From Spirosoma linguale DSM 74 (GTDB taxonomy: Bacteria; Bacteroidota; Bacteroidia; Cytophagales; Spirosomataceae), in assembly GCA_000024525.1 (NCBI GenBank), contig CP001769.1:7907001-7971000 (forward strand): a stretch of 64,000 bases of DNA, read 5' to 3'. Numbering within the stretch: position 1 is the stretch's first letter; each line of letters begins with the position of its first letter. Both the position numbers and the translations under genes were made by a program. Below the pieces are notes generated by a model, which worked only from the letters and a program-made list of their open reading frames with translations, did not search any database and had not been told where the DNA came from. Shown piece after piece: positions 52,437 to 61,417 of this stretch.

Positions 52437-53936
52437 TCAACATACCTGGATGACCTCAACGTCCAGCAACTTGCCCAGCTTTGTCAACTTACCCGAAATG
52501 TGCCCCACGCCCACAGCGCAGTGGTGGGCTGGCCCGTGGCTATTCCAGTCGTTGACAAACTGACGGGCACCGATCGGGAACCGATAGCGGCTGTTGGTAT
52601 TGCCGATTTCGAGGATTGGCCCCACTACCGATTCGCCTTCTGCCAGCAACAGCTGTAGCTTGCCGTCCATGGTTTCGACGACCGAGAGCAGGGTTACCGG
52701 CCCCTGTTTCACCGACATTTCTACCGACAGGCCGTTTCCTACTTTACCGTGATAAACCTGAAGCGGGCGAACCTTCGTTTTGCCCTCGGCAATGGCGATA
52801 TGTCCCGGTCCGTCGTGGCCCATCAATACCACATCATCCGTGAAGTCCATGGCGTAATATTCTGTGAAGGAACCGCCTACGCCAAAAGCGTCCATGATCT
52901 TCATCGCCTGCGCGTTTTTAACCTCATACTCACCGGCAACGGGAATGCCCCGGGCTGTTAGTAATGAACAGCCCAGAATAACCGAACTCATAGTATCTTC
53001 GTTGAGGGTCGGACCGGCGTTCCGATTGCCTGTGCCTTTATAGTAATACGCCAGCGAGCCTAAGTCAAGCTCGGCCACCAACCGGTCCAGAGCGACCGAC
53101 GTGCGGGCAGCCCGTTCCAGTTCGGCCGGTGGGCAGTCGGGTTGTACCTCGAAGGTTTCGGTGAAAAGAGCCACTCGTTGTTGAATGTCCTCATCGGATA
53201 CCATCTGCCGAAGGGCCGACAACTGGTCGACTTCAACCATTTCGATATGCCCGCCGAAGGTTGCGCTGTGCAGCGTGAGGTTAGCGTAAATATCCAGCAT
53301 ACCTCCGTAATAGTTGCCCATTAGGCCCAGGCGGTTGTGCGCCATGATATTGGCCACGCGGGCCGCTTCGATCCACTCGTCAATCTCGGTCCAGGCCAGC
53401 GGGTCGTTCTGGAGCATGCCTGTTACCTGATAGAAGGGGATATTCGACCGCTTAAAGACCGACGCAATTTCGGGTATCGGACAGGCCGAGCAGTAGGCCA
53501 GCCATTCGCCGGTCATGCGGGTGCGGTCGTCCAGCGCATTGAACCAGGTGTAGTCGATAGCTGGTTCGGGTGCCAGATTAAGCACAATGACTGGTACTTT
53601 GGCCCGGCGTACCACCGGCAACACGGTAGACGATAGCGCGTAGGTAGTTACGTAGAGGAAAATAATATCTACGTCAGCCTGTCGGAACTGGTGCCCGGCC
53701 AGCATGGCTTTTTCGGGTGTGTCGATCAGGCCGAGGTTAACGATGTCGACGTCCGGCCGCTGCATGGCCGTTGCCAACTGACTCAGGTAGCCCTGCAGTC
53801 GGGCCTCCAGACCATCGAATTGCTGCCAGTAGGCATCGAGGCCAATACCAAATAAACCGACTTTAAGCGCGTACGAAGTGGCCGGTGCCTTTGTGTCAGA
53901 ATAGACCGCTGACTGCGTGAGGGGTGTAGACTGCAT
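52437..53936 (-). CDS. L-arabinose/L-fucose isomerase family protein
   Basis: 499 residues of the AraA/FucI-like fold. The N-terminal part has GLFGIGLDAYWQQFDGLEARL and the mid-part NRLGLMGNYYGGMLDIYANL. Expected metal-site acids and His occur in the C-terminal half (GGSFTEYYAMDFTDDVVLMG, HDGPGHIAIAEG, HGPAHHCAVGVGH). The sequence differs from true AraA, and members of this branch act on varied sugars or have no known substrate. It is a single gene with no sugar kinase or transporter beside it. Confidence 0.85.
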   Translation of the reverse strand: MQSTPLTQSAVYSDTKAPATSYALKVGLFGIGLDAYWQQFDGLEARLQGYLSQLATAMQRPDVDIVNLGLIDTPEKAMLAGHQFRQADVDIIFLYVTTYALSSTVLPVVRRAKVPVIVLNLAPEPAIDYTWFNALDDRTRMTGEWLAYCSACPIPEIASVFKRSNIPFYQVTGMLQNDPLAWTEIDEWIEAARVANIMAHNRLGLMGNYYGGMLDIYANLTLHSATFGGHIEMVEVDQLSALRQMVSDEDIQQRVALFTETFEVQPDCPPAELERAARTSVALDRLVAELDLGSLAYYYKGTGNRNAGPTLNEDTMSSVILGCSLLTARGIPVAGEYEVKNAQAMKIMDAFGVGGSFTEYYAMDFTDDVVLMGHDGPGHIAIAEGKTKVRPLQVYHGKVGNGLSVEMSVKQGPVTLLSVVETMDGKLQLLLAEGESVVGPILEIGNTNSRYRFPIGARQFVNDWNSHGPAHHCAVGVGHISGKLTKLGKLLDVEVIQVC

Positions 53937-54245
53937 ACGAAACAGGTAAATAAACGGTAGACGTGTAAAAGTAAGCGTAGCAGGCTGTAGTTGCCATATA
54001 TTTTGCGCTTTATCGTTGGTCCGGTAAATCGCATATGTCTATATTTACAAAATAGTATTTTTGTAAACTTATTTCATCAGTCTAAGCTCTGACTGAAACT
54101 ATCTATACTCTTATAAATTTTTGTAATGAACTTTATTAATGTGATCATCCTCTCTACATCACACATTCGAGCGTGAAGGGGACCCTTTAGCTACTTCTTT
54201 CATGCAAAGAATGTAATTAGCTGATGTTAGAACTATTTTATTAGT
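53937..54245. other. 309-bp divergent intergenic region
   Basis: AT-rich gap between the isomerase-like gene and the hybrid kinase. Apart from the palindromic operator-like site at 54044-54067 and an overlapping TATTTTTG box (54056-54063) I see no gene or repeat. Confidence 0.4.
54044..54067. promoter_or_regulatory. 24-bp operator-like palindrome
   Basis: TTTACAAAA, six bases, TTTTGTAAA. The perfect 9-bp half-sites and short spacer look like a dimeric regulator site, about 110 bp before the isomerase-like start. No regulator gene lies next to it. Confidence 0.45.
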
Positions 54246-56837
54246 ATGAAGCAAAACCAGCGTATACCTCTGATGGTCGTGATAGGCCTGCTAATCACGG
54301 TAATTATTGGTATAAATGCCCGTCAAACCATTCATCGCCTGGTTGAAATGAACAACTGGGTGGTGCATACCTACAAAGTTCTTAGTAAGGCCCAGCGCAT
54401 AGAGTCGCTGCTGACCAACATGGATAATGACCTCAGGGGCTATCTGCTTAGTAATAACTCGTATTTCCGGTCGGATTTTGAGCGTACCAGTCGCGAAATG
54501 GGCGAAGAACTCAAAGGGGCTCAGGAACTGATGTGCGATAATCCGGATCAGACAAAGCGTGTACAGCTTCTAATCCGGCTTTATCGGGAGAAAGTATCCC
54601 GTAGCCAATCGCTGCTTAAGGCTGGAATGGTTCAGCCGGGTATGCCCCGACTGGATTCCCTTGATCTTTATCTGGCACTGAGCAGCAACTTTCATCAGGT
54701 TGTCAAGGCGACGGTGAGCGATGAGAACAGATTGCTTGAAACCCGCATGGCTGAGAGTAAACGATCTGCCTCCTATGCCTTGATTAGCAACCTCGTGGGC
54801 GCTACGGCTGCTTTGGTAATGATTCTGTGGGCCATTTATGTGCTCTACCGCTCGTTAAGAAAAAGCACCTTACTTAACCAAAGATTAACGTACAGCGAAC
54901 AACAGACCAAGAAATTACTGGAGGCCGTTCCTGTACCGATTGTCATCGTTAATCATCAGGGCAAGTTCTATTATGCAAATCAGGCGGCCAGCCACTTAGT
55001 TGAAAATATAAATGAGTATGATCCTTACGACGATGAAGTAAGTTCAAATCGCTTCTTCCGATTTCCGGATGGTGTTCCCTACCCACGGGAACAACGGCCC
55101 ACCTACCGGGCCTTACAGGGTGAAGCAACCCAGGTCGACGACATTGAACTACGCACGAATGGCAAACGGTTTCATCTGCTCAGTTCATCGTCACCGGTTT
55201 ACGACGCCAGCGGAAATTTGCAATATGTCATCACGTCGAGCATCGACATCAGCGACCGTGTGCAGTCGCAACAGCGGTTGCAGGAAGCCCGTATCATGGC
55301 CGAAAAAGCCGCCAAACTTAAGGAGGATTTTCTGGCCAATATGAGCCATGAGATTCGCACCCCGCTGAATGCCATGCTTGGTTTTTCCGAACTGCTGGAA
55401 ACCACGAATCTGGATGCCGATCAGCAGGAATTTCTCCGGCTGATTCGAACGGCGGGTAAGAACCTGCTGACCATTGTCAACGATATTCTGGATATATCCA
55501 AGATCGAAGCGGGCATGATTCAACTGGAGTCGATTCCGTTCAGTATCCAGATGCTCACGGCCTCGATCAAGGCGATGTGTCAGGGGGCAGCAACTGATAA
55601 GGGGTTGCAACTGATTGTTGAGGTCGACCCGAATCTGCCCACCGTTTTCATGGGCGACCCGACGCGACTGACTCAAATTTTACTCAACTTAATTAACAAC
55701 GCCATCAAGTTCACGAAGCAGGGTAGTGTAACGCTCCTGATCGAACAGGGCGAAAGGAAAACGTCCGCTTCCATACCGGTTCGCTTTATTGTGCAGGATA
55801 CGGGTATTGGCATGGCCAGGGAGGCACTACCAACCATTTTTGAGCGTTTCCAGCAGGCCGATAAATTCACGACCCGATATTATGGCGGAACGGGGCTGGG
55901 CCTGAACATTGTAAAATCCCTGACCGAGTTGCAGAAGGGTTCCGTCAGCGTGGAAAGTACCCTGGGGAAGGGGTCGCGGTTTACGGTCGAAATCCCGTAT
56001 GTTCTGGCGAAAGAGCAGATTAACTTCAATCAGCCGCATATCCTAACTCCCAGAAGCAGCCAGCGGGTAGTGCGGGTGCTTGTAGTAGAGGATAACCTGA
56101 TGAATCAGAAACTGGTTCTTCAGGTACTCAAGCACCTGGGTTATCAGGGGCAGGTTGCCGATGACGGCCGAAAGGCAATCGATATATTACAGAAAGATAC
56201 GTTCGACATTATCCTGATGGATCTTCAGATGCCGGTGATGGATGGATACGAAACAACTCGGTACATCCGGTCAAAAATAAACACGACCGTACCGATTATT
56301 GCCATGACCGCTCATGCCCTGCCCAGTGAGAAAGAAGAGTGCCTGAAGGCGGGAATGAATGATTTCCTGTCCAAACCATTTCAGATCGAAGAACTCCAAC
56401 TGCTTATTCGGCCATTTTTACCAACAGAAAATTCGCTGCTTAAAACGCCGGAGCCTGCTGTGCTAGCGGCACCCGTTTCCGGACGTTTCTCTCCTGAATC
56501 GATATTGAAAATGCTCGGGAATAATGTGGAGGCCGTGATCGAAATATTAGGCACCTACCTCAACGACACGCCCGAAGACATTGAAAAGTTACAGCAGGCG
56601 CTGGACCAGCAGGATGTGAAGGAGGTAAAGCGCCTGATTCATATCCAGAAGGTACACACGAAAATGCTGGGCATGAACGAAGCAACCCGTTTAATTCTCG
56701 AAACGGAAGCATTGATCATTGGCGGCAATGGTATAGAGGCTATTACACCCCTAATGGAGCCGTATATTCTGGAAGTGAAAGCAACCTTACCGCACATCAG
56801 TAACTTTGTTCGGGCAAAAAAACATGAGACTGCCTAA
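54246..56837 (+). CDS. Hybrid sensor kinase (CHASE3-PAS-HisKA-REC-Hpt)
   Basis: 863 residues. A membrane helix at about 9-25, a periplasmic CHASE3-like helical domain (about 35-175, with LTNMDNDLRGYLLSNN), a second helix near 183-205, a PAS domain at about 225-345, HisKA with His368 (LANMSHEIRTPLNAML), HATPase (about 468-585, GGTGLGLNIVKSL), a receiver with Asp659 (IILMDLQMPVMDG), and a C-terminal Hpt domain with His799 (RLIHIQKVHTKMLGM). All four phosphorelay residues are present, so a full intramolecular relay is possible. The final output regulator is not encoded nearby. Confidence 0.93.
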   Translation: MKQNQRIPLMVVIGLLITVIIGINARQTIHRLVEMNNWVVHTYKVLSKAQRIESLLTNMDNDLRGYLLSNNSYFRSDFERTSREMGEELKGAQELMCDNPDQTKRVQLLIRLYREKVSRSQSLLKAGMVQPGMPRLDSLDLYLALSSNFHQVVKATVSDENRLLETRMAESKRSASYALISNLVGATAALVMILWAIYVLYRSLRKSTLLNQRLTYSEQQTKKLLEAVPVPIVIVNHQGKFYYANQAASHLVENINEYDPYDDEVSSNRFFRFPDGVPYPREQRPTYRALQGEATQVDDIELRTNGKRFHLLSSSSPVYDASGNLQYVITSSIDISDRVQSQQRLQEARIMAEKAAKLKEDFLANMSHEIRTPLNAMLGFSELLETTNLDADQQEFLRLIRTAGKNLLTIVNDILDISKIEAGMIQLESIPFSIQMLTASIKAMCQGAATDKGLQLIVEVDPNLPTVFMGDPTRLTQILLNLINNAIKFTKQGSVTLLIEQGERKTSASIPVRFIVQDTGIGMAREALPTIFERFQQADKFTTRYYGGTGLGLNIVKSLTELQKGSVSVESTLGKGSRFTVEIPYVLAKEQINFNQPHILTPRSSQRVVRVLVVEDNLMNQKLVLQVLKHLGYQGQVADDGRKAIDILQKDTFDIILMDLQMPVMDGYETTRYIRSKINTTVPIIAMTAHALPSEKEECLKAGMNDFLSKPFQIEELQLLIRPFLPTENSLLKTPEPAVLAAPVSGRFSPESILKMLGNNVEAVIEILGTYLNDTPEDIEKLQQALDQQDVKEVKRLIHIQKVHTKMLGMNEATRLILETEALIIGGNGIEAITPLMEPYILEVKATLPHISNFVRAKKHETA

Positions 56838-56865
56838 ACGGGGATTTACGGTATAAAAGTCGCGT

Positions 56866-57921
56866 TCAGCGCTGCCTGCTCTGTTCTACTTTTTGCTGGG
56901 TTGGTATGGCTCCCGTTTCGTGCTCCCGTTCCGTTTGCTCGACGTACACGGCGTTTTCCGATGGCTCAATCTTAATACCAAAATGGTTTGCGTATGCCTG
57001 GGTGAACTCGGCCCCGAAGTACAGAATGGCGGCCGTATAGTAAATCCAGGTCAGGAGTACGATCAGCGATCCGGCGGCTCCGTAGGCCGAACTGGTGGCG
57101 GTAGTGTCGATGTAAAGCCCAATTAAATACCGCCCCAGCATGAATAGGAGAGCCGTAAAAATGGCTCCCCAACGCACATCTTTCCAGGCAATTTTAGCGT
57201 CGGGCAGAACTTTGAAAATAACCCCGAACAGTATGGTAACCACGGCCGTGCTCACCAGGAAATTAATCGCACTGATTATATAAACACCCAGGCCAGGCAT
57301 AAAACGGGTTAGCTGATCGCTTAATGCCAGCACAATACCATTGACGACCAGCGAAACCAGAAGCAGGAAACCTAAACTGACGATGAGGGAAGACGATAGC
57401 AACCGATCTTTTATCAGTTTGAGCCAGCCTTGTTTAGGTTTCGCTTTGACTCGCCAGATCAGATTGACGGAGTCCTGAATCTCGACGAAAAGGCTGGTAG
57501 CACCAAGCAGCAAAGTGCCTATTCCAATGATCAGAGCCGTGTTGGTCTTGCCCGAAAGGCCTACATTCTTGATCATCTCCTGAATTTGCTTGGCGGCATC
57601 ATTCCCCACCAGGCCGTTGATCTGCCCGAAAATCTGCCCCTGAATAGCCTCTTCACCCAGAAAAATACTAGCCAGCGACATGACCAGCACCAGCAGGGGA
57701 GCCAGCGAAAAAATGGTGTAATAAGCCAGTGCTGCACTCAGCTTCAGGCAACGGTCATCCAGAAAGCCGTTAAACGAATCGCGTAGCACGATCCAGGCAT
57801 TGGCAAAAAAGCCTTTCGGTGCCACAGCGGGCGCAGCAGGCTGGGGAATTGAGTCTGCAAAGAGTCGCTTGTAAAACCCTGTCATCATATTTGTCATGAG
57901 CGTAGCCATTTTAGTGGTCAA
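56866..57921 (-). CDS. YihY/BrkB family membrane protein
   Basis: 351 residues with six membrane helices. KLSAALAYYTIFSLAPLLVL, INLIWRVKAKPKQGWLKLIK-like loop and SAYGAAGSLIVLLTWIYYTA with LYFGAEFTQAYA are the family signature. Early names linked it to RNase BN, which is wrong; the transport role is unproven. The start could be any of the Met codons at residues 1, 5, 9 or 12. Convergent with the hybrid kinase. Confidence 0.9.
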   Translation of the reverse strand: MTTKMATLMTNMMTGFYKRLFADSIPQPAAPAVAPKGFFANAWIVLRDSFNGFLDDRCLKLSAALAYYTIFSLAPLLVLVMSLASIFLGEEAIQGQIFGQINGLVGNDAAKQIQEMIKNVGLSGKTNTALIIGIGTLLLGATSLFVEIQDSVNLIWRVKAKPKQGWLKLIKDRLLSSSLIVSLGFLLLVSLVVNGIVLALSDQLTRFMPGLGVYIISAINFLVSTAVVTILFGVIFKVLPDAKIAWKDVRWGAIFTALLFMLGRYLIGLYIDTTATSSAYGAAGSLIVLLTWIYYTAAILYFGAEFTQAYANHFGIKIEPSENAVYVEQTEREHETGAIPTQQKVEQSRQR

Positions 57922-58041
57922 GCACGCGTACGCTACAGTATGCTATAGCGGTTCAAGCGGCTTTTACTCACTACAAGGGGTAACTCAAACGCAGACGAGT
58001 TGTTACTAAACTGAACCGGTTTGAGAGGTAACGTGCCGGTT

Positions 58042-58076
58042 CCGCCGACTTTAATTCCTTTGGTTAAAGTCGGCGG
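58042..58076. repeat. Inverted repeat at the GMC stop codon
   Basis: CCGCCGACTTTAA (58042-58054) and TTAAAGTCGGCGG (58064-58076) form a perfect 13-bp stem that includes the stop codon of the oxidoreductase gene. It has no T-run, so it is not a typical terminator. Confidence 0.6.
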
Positions 58077-59773
58077 GCTTTTAACTCCCGAACGGCAAAG
58101 TCGGCAGCGCGTGCCGATAGGGCCATGTACGTCAACGACGGATTGACGCAGCCCGACGAGGTCATGCAGGCACCATCGGGGACAAATACGTTCTTGACGG
58201 TATGAATCTGATTGTGGGCGTTAAGCACGGAGGTTTTGGGATCGCGGCCCATCCGGGCGGTGCCCATTTCGTGAACGGCCCCGCCCACAACCGACCCCTG
58301 ATCATAGCCTTTTACGTTGCTTATCCCCGCCGATTGCAGCATTTCCTGCGCGTCGTTGAGCATGTCGATGCGCATTTTTCGCTCGTTTTCGCCGATCTCG
58401 GCGTCGAAAGCCACCGTTGGCATGCCCCACTTATCCAACTGGGTTTTGTCCAGATACATGCGGTTTCGGTATTCGGGCAGTTGCTCGCCAAACCCGATCA
58501 GCCCCATCGTCCATAGGCCGGGGTGGGTCAGTTCTTCTTTCAGCGATGCACCGAAAGATAGTTCGGCAACGCTGCGTTGCCAACCTTGTCGCCCACCTCC
58601 GCCCTGATAGCCGAAGCCACGCAGGTAGTCGCGTTTGTCGGTTCCGATGTTTCGGTAACGGGGAATGTAGATACCGTTGGCCCGTCGGCCGTAAAAATAC
58701 CGGTCTTCACCGCCTTCCCACACGCCCGAAGCGCCAATCCGGAAGTGGTGGTCCATCAGATTGTGCCCCAACTGCCCCGAGTCGTTCCCCATGCCATTGG
58801 GATAGCGATCCGATACCGAGTTCATAAGCAGGGCCGTAGAAGCCATGGCACTGGCACAAACGAAGATGACTTTGGCAAAATACTCGCGGTGTTCCAGCGT
58901 TTCGGAGTCGACTACCCGCACGCCTGTTGCCCGCTGTTTTTGCGCGTCGTGCATGATCTCGGTTACTACCGAATGCGGACGCAGTGTCAGTCGGCCGGTT
59001 TTCACCGCCGGGGGCAGCGTACAGGATTGAGTACTAAAATAACCACCGTAAGGACACCCGCGTATGCACTGGTTGCGGTACTGGCAGGAGGCCCGGCCAC
59101 TGTCCATCTGTATTTTCCGGGCTTCGGATAGATTAGCAGTTCGGCCAATGGTCATGATCCGCCCCGGAAAGTTTTTCTCGATCCGTTTTCGCACTTCTTT
59201 TTCGACCAGAAACATGTCCATAGGCGGCAGGAACTCGCTATCGGGCAGCTGCGGTAAGCCTAACTTTTCGCCCGAGATACCGGCTATCTTCTCGACGTAC
59301 GAATACCAGGGGGCAATGTCTTTGTAGCGGATGGGCCAATCGACGCCAACGCCTTCGCGGGCATTGGCGTCAAAGTCAATATCGCTGAATCGGTACGACT
59401 GCCGCCCCCACATGATAGATTTCCCGCCCACGATACCGGGTCTCAGCCAGCGGAAGGGTTTATCCTGCCGGTAGGAGGTATCCGCACCGGGCATCCAGTA
59501 ACTCTGGGCACTTTTGGCCAGGGTCGAGTCCTGCGGTGCCTGCGGGTAGCGGGGTGCCAGATCGCCCAGGCGGCTCGTTTCGGGCATTTGCCAGGGCCCT
59601 TTCAGAGCATCTTCGTAACCCGTTACGTGCTCCAGCGGGCGACCTCGTTCGAGCATAAGTACCCGTAATCCTTTCTCGGTTAGTTCTTTAGCGGCCCAGC
59701 CTCCGCTAACCCCCGACCCAATCACGATGGCGTCGTAGGTCATTTCTTTTTTTGCGTCGATTGTAAGGTGCAT
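58064..59773 (-). CDS. GMC family oxidoreductase
   Basis: 569 residues (or 559 from the Met at residue 11, MTYDAIVIGSGVSGG). FAD-binding GSGVSGGWAAKELTEKG, the GMC signature PGIVGGKSIMWGRQSYRFSD and the C-terminal catalytic region VHEMGTARMG, with CVNPSLTYMAL, all fit the gluconate-2-dehydrogenase-like large subunit. It oxidises a sugar or polyol, probably passing electrons to a membrane acceptor. The small subunit is encoded directly upstream in the same direction, so the two form a complex. Confidence 0.9.
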   Translation of the reverse strand: MHLTIDAKKEMTYDAIVIGSGVSGGWAAKELTEKGLRVLMLERGRPLEHVTGYEDALKGPWQMPETSRLGDLAPRYPQAPQDSTLAKSAQSYWMPGADTSYRQDKPFRWLRPGIVGGKSIMWGRQSYRFSDIDFDANAREGVGVDWPIRYKDIAPWYSYVEKIAGISGEKLGLPQLPDSEFLPPMDMFLVEKEVRKRIEKNFPGRIMTIGRTANLSEARKIQMDSGRASCQYRNQCIRGCPYGGYFSTQSCTLPPAVKTGRLTLRPHSVVTEIMHDAQKQRATGVRVVDSETLEHREYFAKVIFVCASAMASTALLMNSVSDRYPNGMGNDSGQLGHNLMDHHFRIGASGVWEGGEDRYFYGRRANGIYIPRYRNIGTDKRDYLRGFGYQGGGGRQGWQRSVAELSFGASLKEELTHPGLWTMGLIGFGEQLPEYRNRMYLDKTQLDKWGMPTVAFDAEIGENERKMRIDMLNDAQEMLQSAGISNVKGYDQGSVVGGAVHEMGTARMGRDPKTSVLNAHNQIHTVKNVFVPDGACMTSSGCVNPSLTYMALSARAADFAVRELKARRL

Positions 59774-59776
59774 GTT

Positions 59777-59910
59777 TTTTTTAGGAGTTAGGAGCGAGGA
59801 GGTAGGAGTTAGGATCGAGTAATGGGAGGGCTGACCGCACTAGCGGACCGGCGTCAGCAAAAAGCGTGCGTCAGCTCTCTTCTCGCTCCTAACTCCCAAC
59901 TCCTAAAAAG
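59777..59910. repeat. Word palindrome Q (GGAGTTAG words)
   Basis: Left arm TTTAGGAGTTAGGAGCGAGG (59780 onward) and right arm CTCGCTCCTAACTCCCAACT (59882 onward) are inverted copies related to palindrome C at 9756-9863. The interior contains GCTGAC...GCGTCAGC and a second GCGTCAGC-like word. It fills the gap between the two subunit genes of the dehydrogenase and ends at the small-subunit stop codon. Confidence 0.88.
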
Positions 59911-60471
59911 TCATACCGCCCACGCTTTCTGGCCTGCCTTCATCGGGATGTCTCCCTGAAAACGGCCGGGGATAGATACGTAGTCCAGGGCCTGGGTAGC
60001 GCCTGTTTCGGAGGTGAAGTAACCAACGATGGTTAGCTCACGCAGGCTCTGGAAAAATGGCTTCTGTAGCTTGGTCAACTGGGTAACAATGTCGGTTTGC
60101 TGCGGACGGGTCAGCTCGGAAAAGGACTTTCCAAAAGTTGAGCGGCTTAGTACGTCGGTTTGTTGTAGCCCCTGCCGAAACGCTTCCTGCTGGCTTGCAG
60201 CGCTGCAATGCCCCATAACGTATTCGATAAACTCGCCAACACCGGCGGCTTTGGCACCGGGCGTATCGGTGGTGGGAATAATCACATCGGCCAGATCGGC
60301 AATGAGCGTTTGCTGTTCCGCCGAAAACCGGTCGGCGGTAACGCTAATGACTTCGCCCCGTAAAGCTGCCTGTACTGGTAGCGACAGGGTACTGCCAACC
60401 AGCAAAGCGAGTCGCTGCAAAGCCTCCCGTCGGGGAATGAATGAGTTGGTTTGGAAGGGGGGCGTGCTCAT
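59911..60471 (-). CDS. Gluconate 2-dehydrogenase subunit 3 family protein
   Basis: 186 residues. The N-terminus has a twin-Arg-like segment (FIPRREALQRLALLVGSTLS) suggesting export as a folded partner. The body (LIADLADVIIPTTDTPGAKAAGVGEFIEYV) is the subunit-3 signature. It probably escorts the GMC large subunit, which has no own signal, to the periplasm. It precedes that gene in the transcript. Confidence 0.88.
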   Translation of the reverse strand: MSTPPFQTNSFIPRREALQRLALLVGSTLSLPVQAALRGEVISVTADRFSAEQQTLIADLADVIIPTTDTPGAKAAGVGEFIEYVMGHCSAASQQEAFRQGLQQTDVLSRSTFGKSFSELTRPQQTDIVTQLTKLQKPFFQSLRELTIVGYFTSETGATQALDYVSIPGRFQGDIPMKAGQKAWAV

Positions 60472-60811
60472 AACCCGTAGCAGACAGAGATTTAAGCTTA
60501 TTGCGTATTCGTAAGCAATAAAGCACTTGATCGCGCTTCTTTACCTAGTCATATTTTAACTTCTTATTCTTCAATATTGGTTAATGGTTATTAGGTATGC
60601 GGTCTGACTCACTAACAATAACCACTAACTAATAACCAATAACCCTGCCTCAGCGCATCAATCACCCTTCGTCAGTAGATGTAAAAATATTTTTAGAAAA
60701 AAAAGGATTAAAATCGATCAGGACGGTCATTAGTAAATAGCGGCCTTTGTTTAAGCCAGCTAAATCTGCGGATTGTTTTATTGATACTCAACTTAATCCT
60801 TCCCGAGCCCT
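60472..60811. other. 340-bp divergent intergenic region
   Basis: AT-rich region between the dehydrogenase operon and the sigma factor gene. Besides palindrome R it holds no gene that I can support. Confidence 0.4.
60575..60644. repeat. Word palindrome R (TAATAACCA words)
   Basis: Left arm ATTGGTTAATGGTTATTAGG and right arm made of AATAACCA, CTAACTAATAACCAATAACC words. The pairing is imperfect. It lies in the divergent gap upstream of the sigma factor. Confidence 0.75.
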
Positions 60812-61402
60812 GTGTTATCTGCCCGTCCTCATTCCGCCCTGTGGCACGCCTTTCGACAGGGGGACCGGGCGGCTTTTCAACAGATTTACGGCTTGTACGC
60901 CCGCGATTTGCTCAATTACGGCTACAAGGTCACCCGTGATGTGCCCCTCATCGAAGACAGCATTCACGATCTGTTCATCGAACTCTGGCAAAGCCGGGCC
61001 AATCTGAGCGATACGGATTCCATTCGATTTTACTTATTCCGGTCCCTGCGCAACAAGATCACCAAAACGCGCAATCGGGATTTGTTCTTTCAGGCAGCTG
61101 ATATCAACGACGCACCCACGGCGGTCGACGACTTTATCATTGAAAATACCCTCATTGAAGGCGAAGAAGTCCAACGCATCAATCAGCAGCTTCTCAAAAG
61201 TTTCGCCCTGCTCACACCCCGCCAGCAGGAGGCCCTGAACCTGCGCTTCTACCAACATTTTAGCAACGAGGAAATTGCCCAGATCATGGGCGTCAATTAC
61301 CAGTCGGCCTGCCGGTTCATCTACGCGGCCCTCAAGACGCTTCGCGAAGTTGTCCGCATCCTGAGTGTCGGTTTGTTGTGGGTGGGATTGGAGGGATTTT
61401 AA
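60812..61402 (+). CDS. ECF sigma factor, Bacteroidetes expansion type
   Basis: 196 residues from a GTG start. Region 2 (RAAFQQIYGLYARDLLNYGY...DLFIELWQSRANLSD) and region 4 (LTPRQQEALNLRFYQHFSNE, then EIAQIMGVNYQSA) are intact. It directs RNA polymerase to promoters controlled by an outer-membrane receptor signal. The FecR-type anti-sigma gene lies 15 bp downstream and an STN-bearing SusC follows, which is the standard cell-surface signalling set. Confidence 0.93.
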   Translation: MLSARPHSALWHAFRQGDRAAFQQIYGLYARDLLNYGYKVTRDVPLIEDSIHDLFIELWQSRANLSDTDSIRFYLFRSLRNKITKTRNRDLFFQAADINDAPTAVDDFIIENTLIEGEEVQRINQQLLKSFALLTPRQQEALNLRFYQHFSNEEIAQIMGVNYQSACRFIYAALKTLREVVRILSVGLLWVGLEGF

Positions 61403-61417
61403 GGAGACAATAACACC

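Noticed and set aside
54246..56837. Possibly inactive Hpt domain in the hybrid kinase
   Set aside because: The segment RLIHIQKVHTKM keeps the H-x-x-K pattern at the right place, so the domain looks functional.
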